Shown piece by piece: positions 62,838 through 64,000 of a stretch of DNA of 64,000 bases. Source of the DNA: Petrosia ficiformis (lineage: Eukaryota > Porifera > Demospongiae > Haplosclerida > Petrosiidae); the NCBI GenBank assembly GCA_947044365.1, contig OX345653.1, positions 2,179,501 to 2,243,500 on the forward strand. Reading direction: 5' to 3'. Made by a program: the position numbers and the translations under genes. The number at the start of each line of letters is the position of its first letter. Positions within the stretch are counted from its first letter, which is position 1. The notes beneath the pieces were generated by a model. That model made no database searches. It saw only the letters and a program-made list of their open reading frames with translations, and was not told where the DNA came from.

Positions 62838-63115
62838 TCATGTCTATTCTGTCTATTACGTTTATCCCACATATGTACCCTATCTATCTACTCTGACCTG
62901 TCTATACTGTCTTTCTTGTCTATCCTGTCTATCTTGTCTATTCAGCATATCCTGTCTACCCTGTTTACCCTGTCTATTCTGTCTATTCTGTCTATTACGT
63001 TTATCCCACATATGTACCCTATCTATCTACTCTGACCTGTCTATACTGTCTTTCTTGTCTATCCTGTCTATCTTGTCTATTCAGCATATCCTGTCTACCC
63101 TGTCTACCCAGTCTA
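62838..63115 (+). repeat. 139-bp tandem duplication in the decamer array
   Basis: TTTATCCCACATATGTACCC occurs at 62,861 and at 63,000 with matching flanks, including CTACTCTGACCTG and TTCAGCATATCC. The offset is 139. Confidence 0.85.
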
Positions 63116-63599
63116 TCCTGTCTATCTTGCCTATATTTGCAATCCTGTCTATCCTGTCTTACATGTCTATCTTGTCCATCATGTCTATCTTGCATGTGTA
63201 CCCTGTCTTGTCTATCCTGTCTATCTTGTCTACTCAGCAAATGCTGTCTACCCTGTCTACCCGTCTATCCTGTCTATCTTGTCTATCCTGCCTATCCTGT
63301 CTATCTTGTCTATTCAGTATATCCTCTCTATCGTGTCTATCCTGTCTATCCTGTCTATCTTGTCTATTCAGTATATCCTCTCTATCCTGTCTATCCTGTC
63401 TATCCTGTCAATACTCTCTATCCTCTCCATGTATACTGTCTTTCTATCTTGTCTATCATGTCTATCCTGTCTATGCTGTCTATGCTGTCTATTCTGTTTA
63501 TCCTGTCTTCCCATTTCAGGTTTATCCTGTCTATCCTGTCTGTCATGCCTATTCTATCTATCTTTTCTATTGTGTCTATCCTGTCTACATTGATTATCC

Positions 63600-63930
63600 T
63601 GTCAGTCCAGTCTATTCTGCATGAATACCCAGTCTATACTGTCCATCCTGTCTATCCTGTCTGTCATGCCTATTCTATCTATCTTTTCTATCCTGTCTAT
63701 CCTGTCTATCCTGTCTATTCTGCATGAATACCCAGTCTATACTGTCCATTCTGTCTATCCTGTCTATCCTGTCTATCCAGTCTATCCTGTCTATTTCTTC
63801 TATAGCGTCTATCCTGTCTATCCTGTCTATTCTGCATGAATACCCAGTCTATACTGTCCATCCTGTCTATCCTGTCTATCCTATCTATGCAGTCTATCCT
63901 GTCTATCTTCCCTATCCTGTCAATCCTGTC
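63600..63930 (+). repeat. Triplicated approximately 103-112-bp block in the decamer array
   Basis: GCATGAATACCCAGTC with following ATACTGTCCAT occurs with its ATG at 63,621, 63,724 and 63,836, giving steps of 103 and 112. Confidence 0.82.
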
Positions 63931-64000
63931 TTACCAGTCCATCCTGTCTATCCAGTCTATCCTGTCTATCTTGCCTATCCTGTCAATCCTGTCTATCCTG

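Larger units (their letters stand above)
62184..64000 (+). repeat. 10-bp minisatellite array
   Basis: Decamers of consensus TCTATCCTGT, with variants CTATCTTGTC and CTATTCTGTC. It starts within a few bases of the last 21-bp monomer and runs off the right edge. Ten is not a multiple of three, so frames cycle through L-S-I and Y-P-V motifs; they are not genes. Non-decamer islands such as GCATGTGTACCC and TTCAGCATATCC recur. Confidence 0.95.

Noticed and set aside
62184..64000. Leucine/serine-rich membrane protein suggested by L-S-I-L repeats
   Set aside because: A decamer repeat cycles all three frames and produces hydrophobic runs automatically. Frames end at random variants.

Overview
The window is eukaryotic tandem-repeat DNA, almost certainly from an animal. 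It contains no gene I can support. The only recognisable protein-coding remnant is the first 44 codons of a retrotransposon Gag at about 38.25 kb, of a kind common in LTR elements of fish, cnidarians and molluscs. The species cannot be named from the sequence. No rRNA, tRNA, CRISPR array or bacterial operon is visible.

Layout. (1) 1-54,577 is one huge 18-bp minisatellite (roughly 3,000 monomers, continuing off the left edge), broken only by a retrotransposon fragment (37,974-38,378) and an AT-rich insert (52,006-52,172). (2) 54,578-57,838 is a tandem array of seven 408-553 bp units. Six of them carry a TATA box, an initiator-like site and a strong 5' splice-site-like motif. (3) 57,839-62,183 is a 21-bp minisatellite. 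(4) 62,184-64,000 is a 10-bp minisatellite running off the right edge. The four arrays abut with no unique DNA between them.

The 18-bp array is the most structured part. Its monomer contains a 15-base interrupted palindrome (CTACTGTcACAGTAG). From 1 to about 33.0 kb it flips strand every 0.2-4.5 kb; from 33.0 to 54.6 kb it runs in one orientation. Nearly all flips use one of two recurrent junction sequences, which implies two founder inversions later copied by higher-order amplification. Higher-order repeats exist at several scales: about 7.64 kb (near-identical copies), about 6.3-6.8 kb, 1,172 bp, and local duplications of 57-367 bp. A 174-bp-arm palindrome lies at 17,783-18,160. An approximately 406-bp block at 50,871-51,276 is a base-for-base copy of 22,165-22,570 and is bracketed by identical 322-bp direct repeats.

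Long open frames occur on both strands of the 18-bp and 21-bp arrays because both periods are multiples of three. They translate to degenerate hexapeptides (V-S-T-V-T-I or V-E-T-I-V-T) and heptapeptides (G-P-S-G-L-L-M). I treat them as by-products of the period, not genes. All identities and distances quoted were read by eye and should be recomputed.
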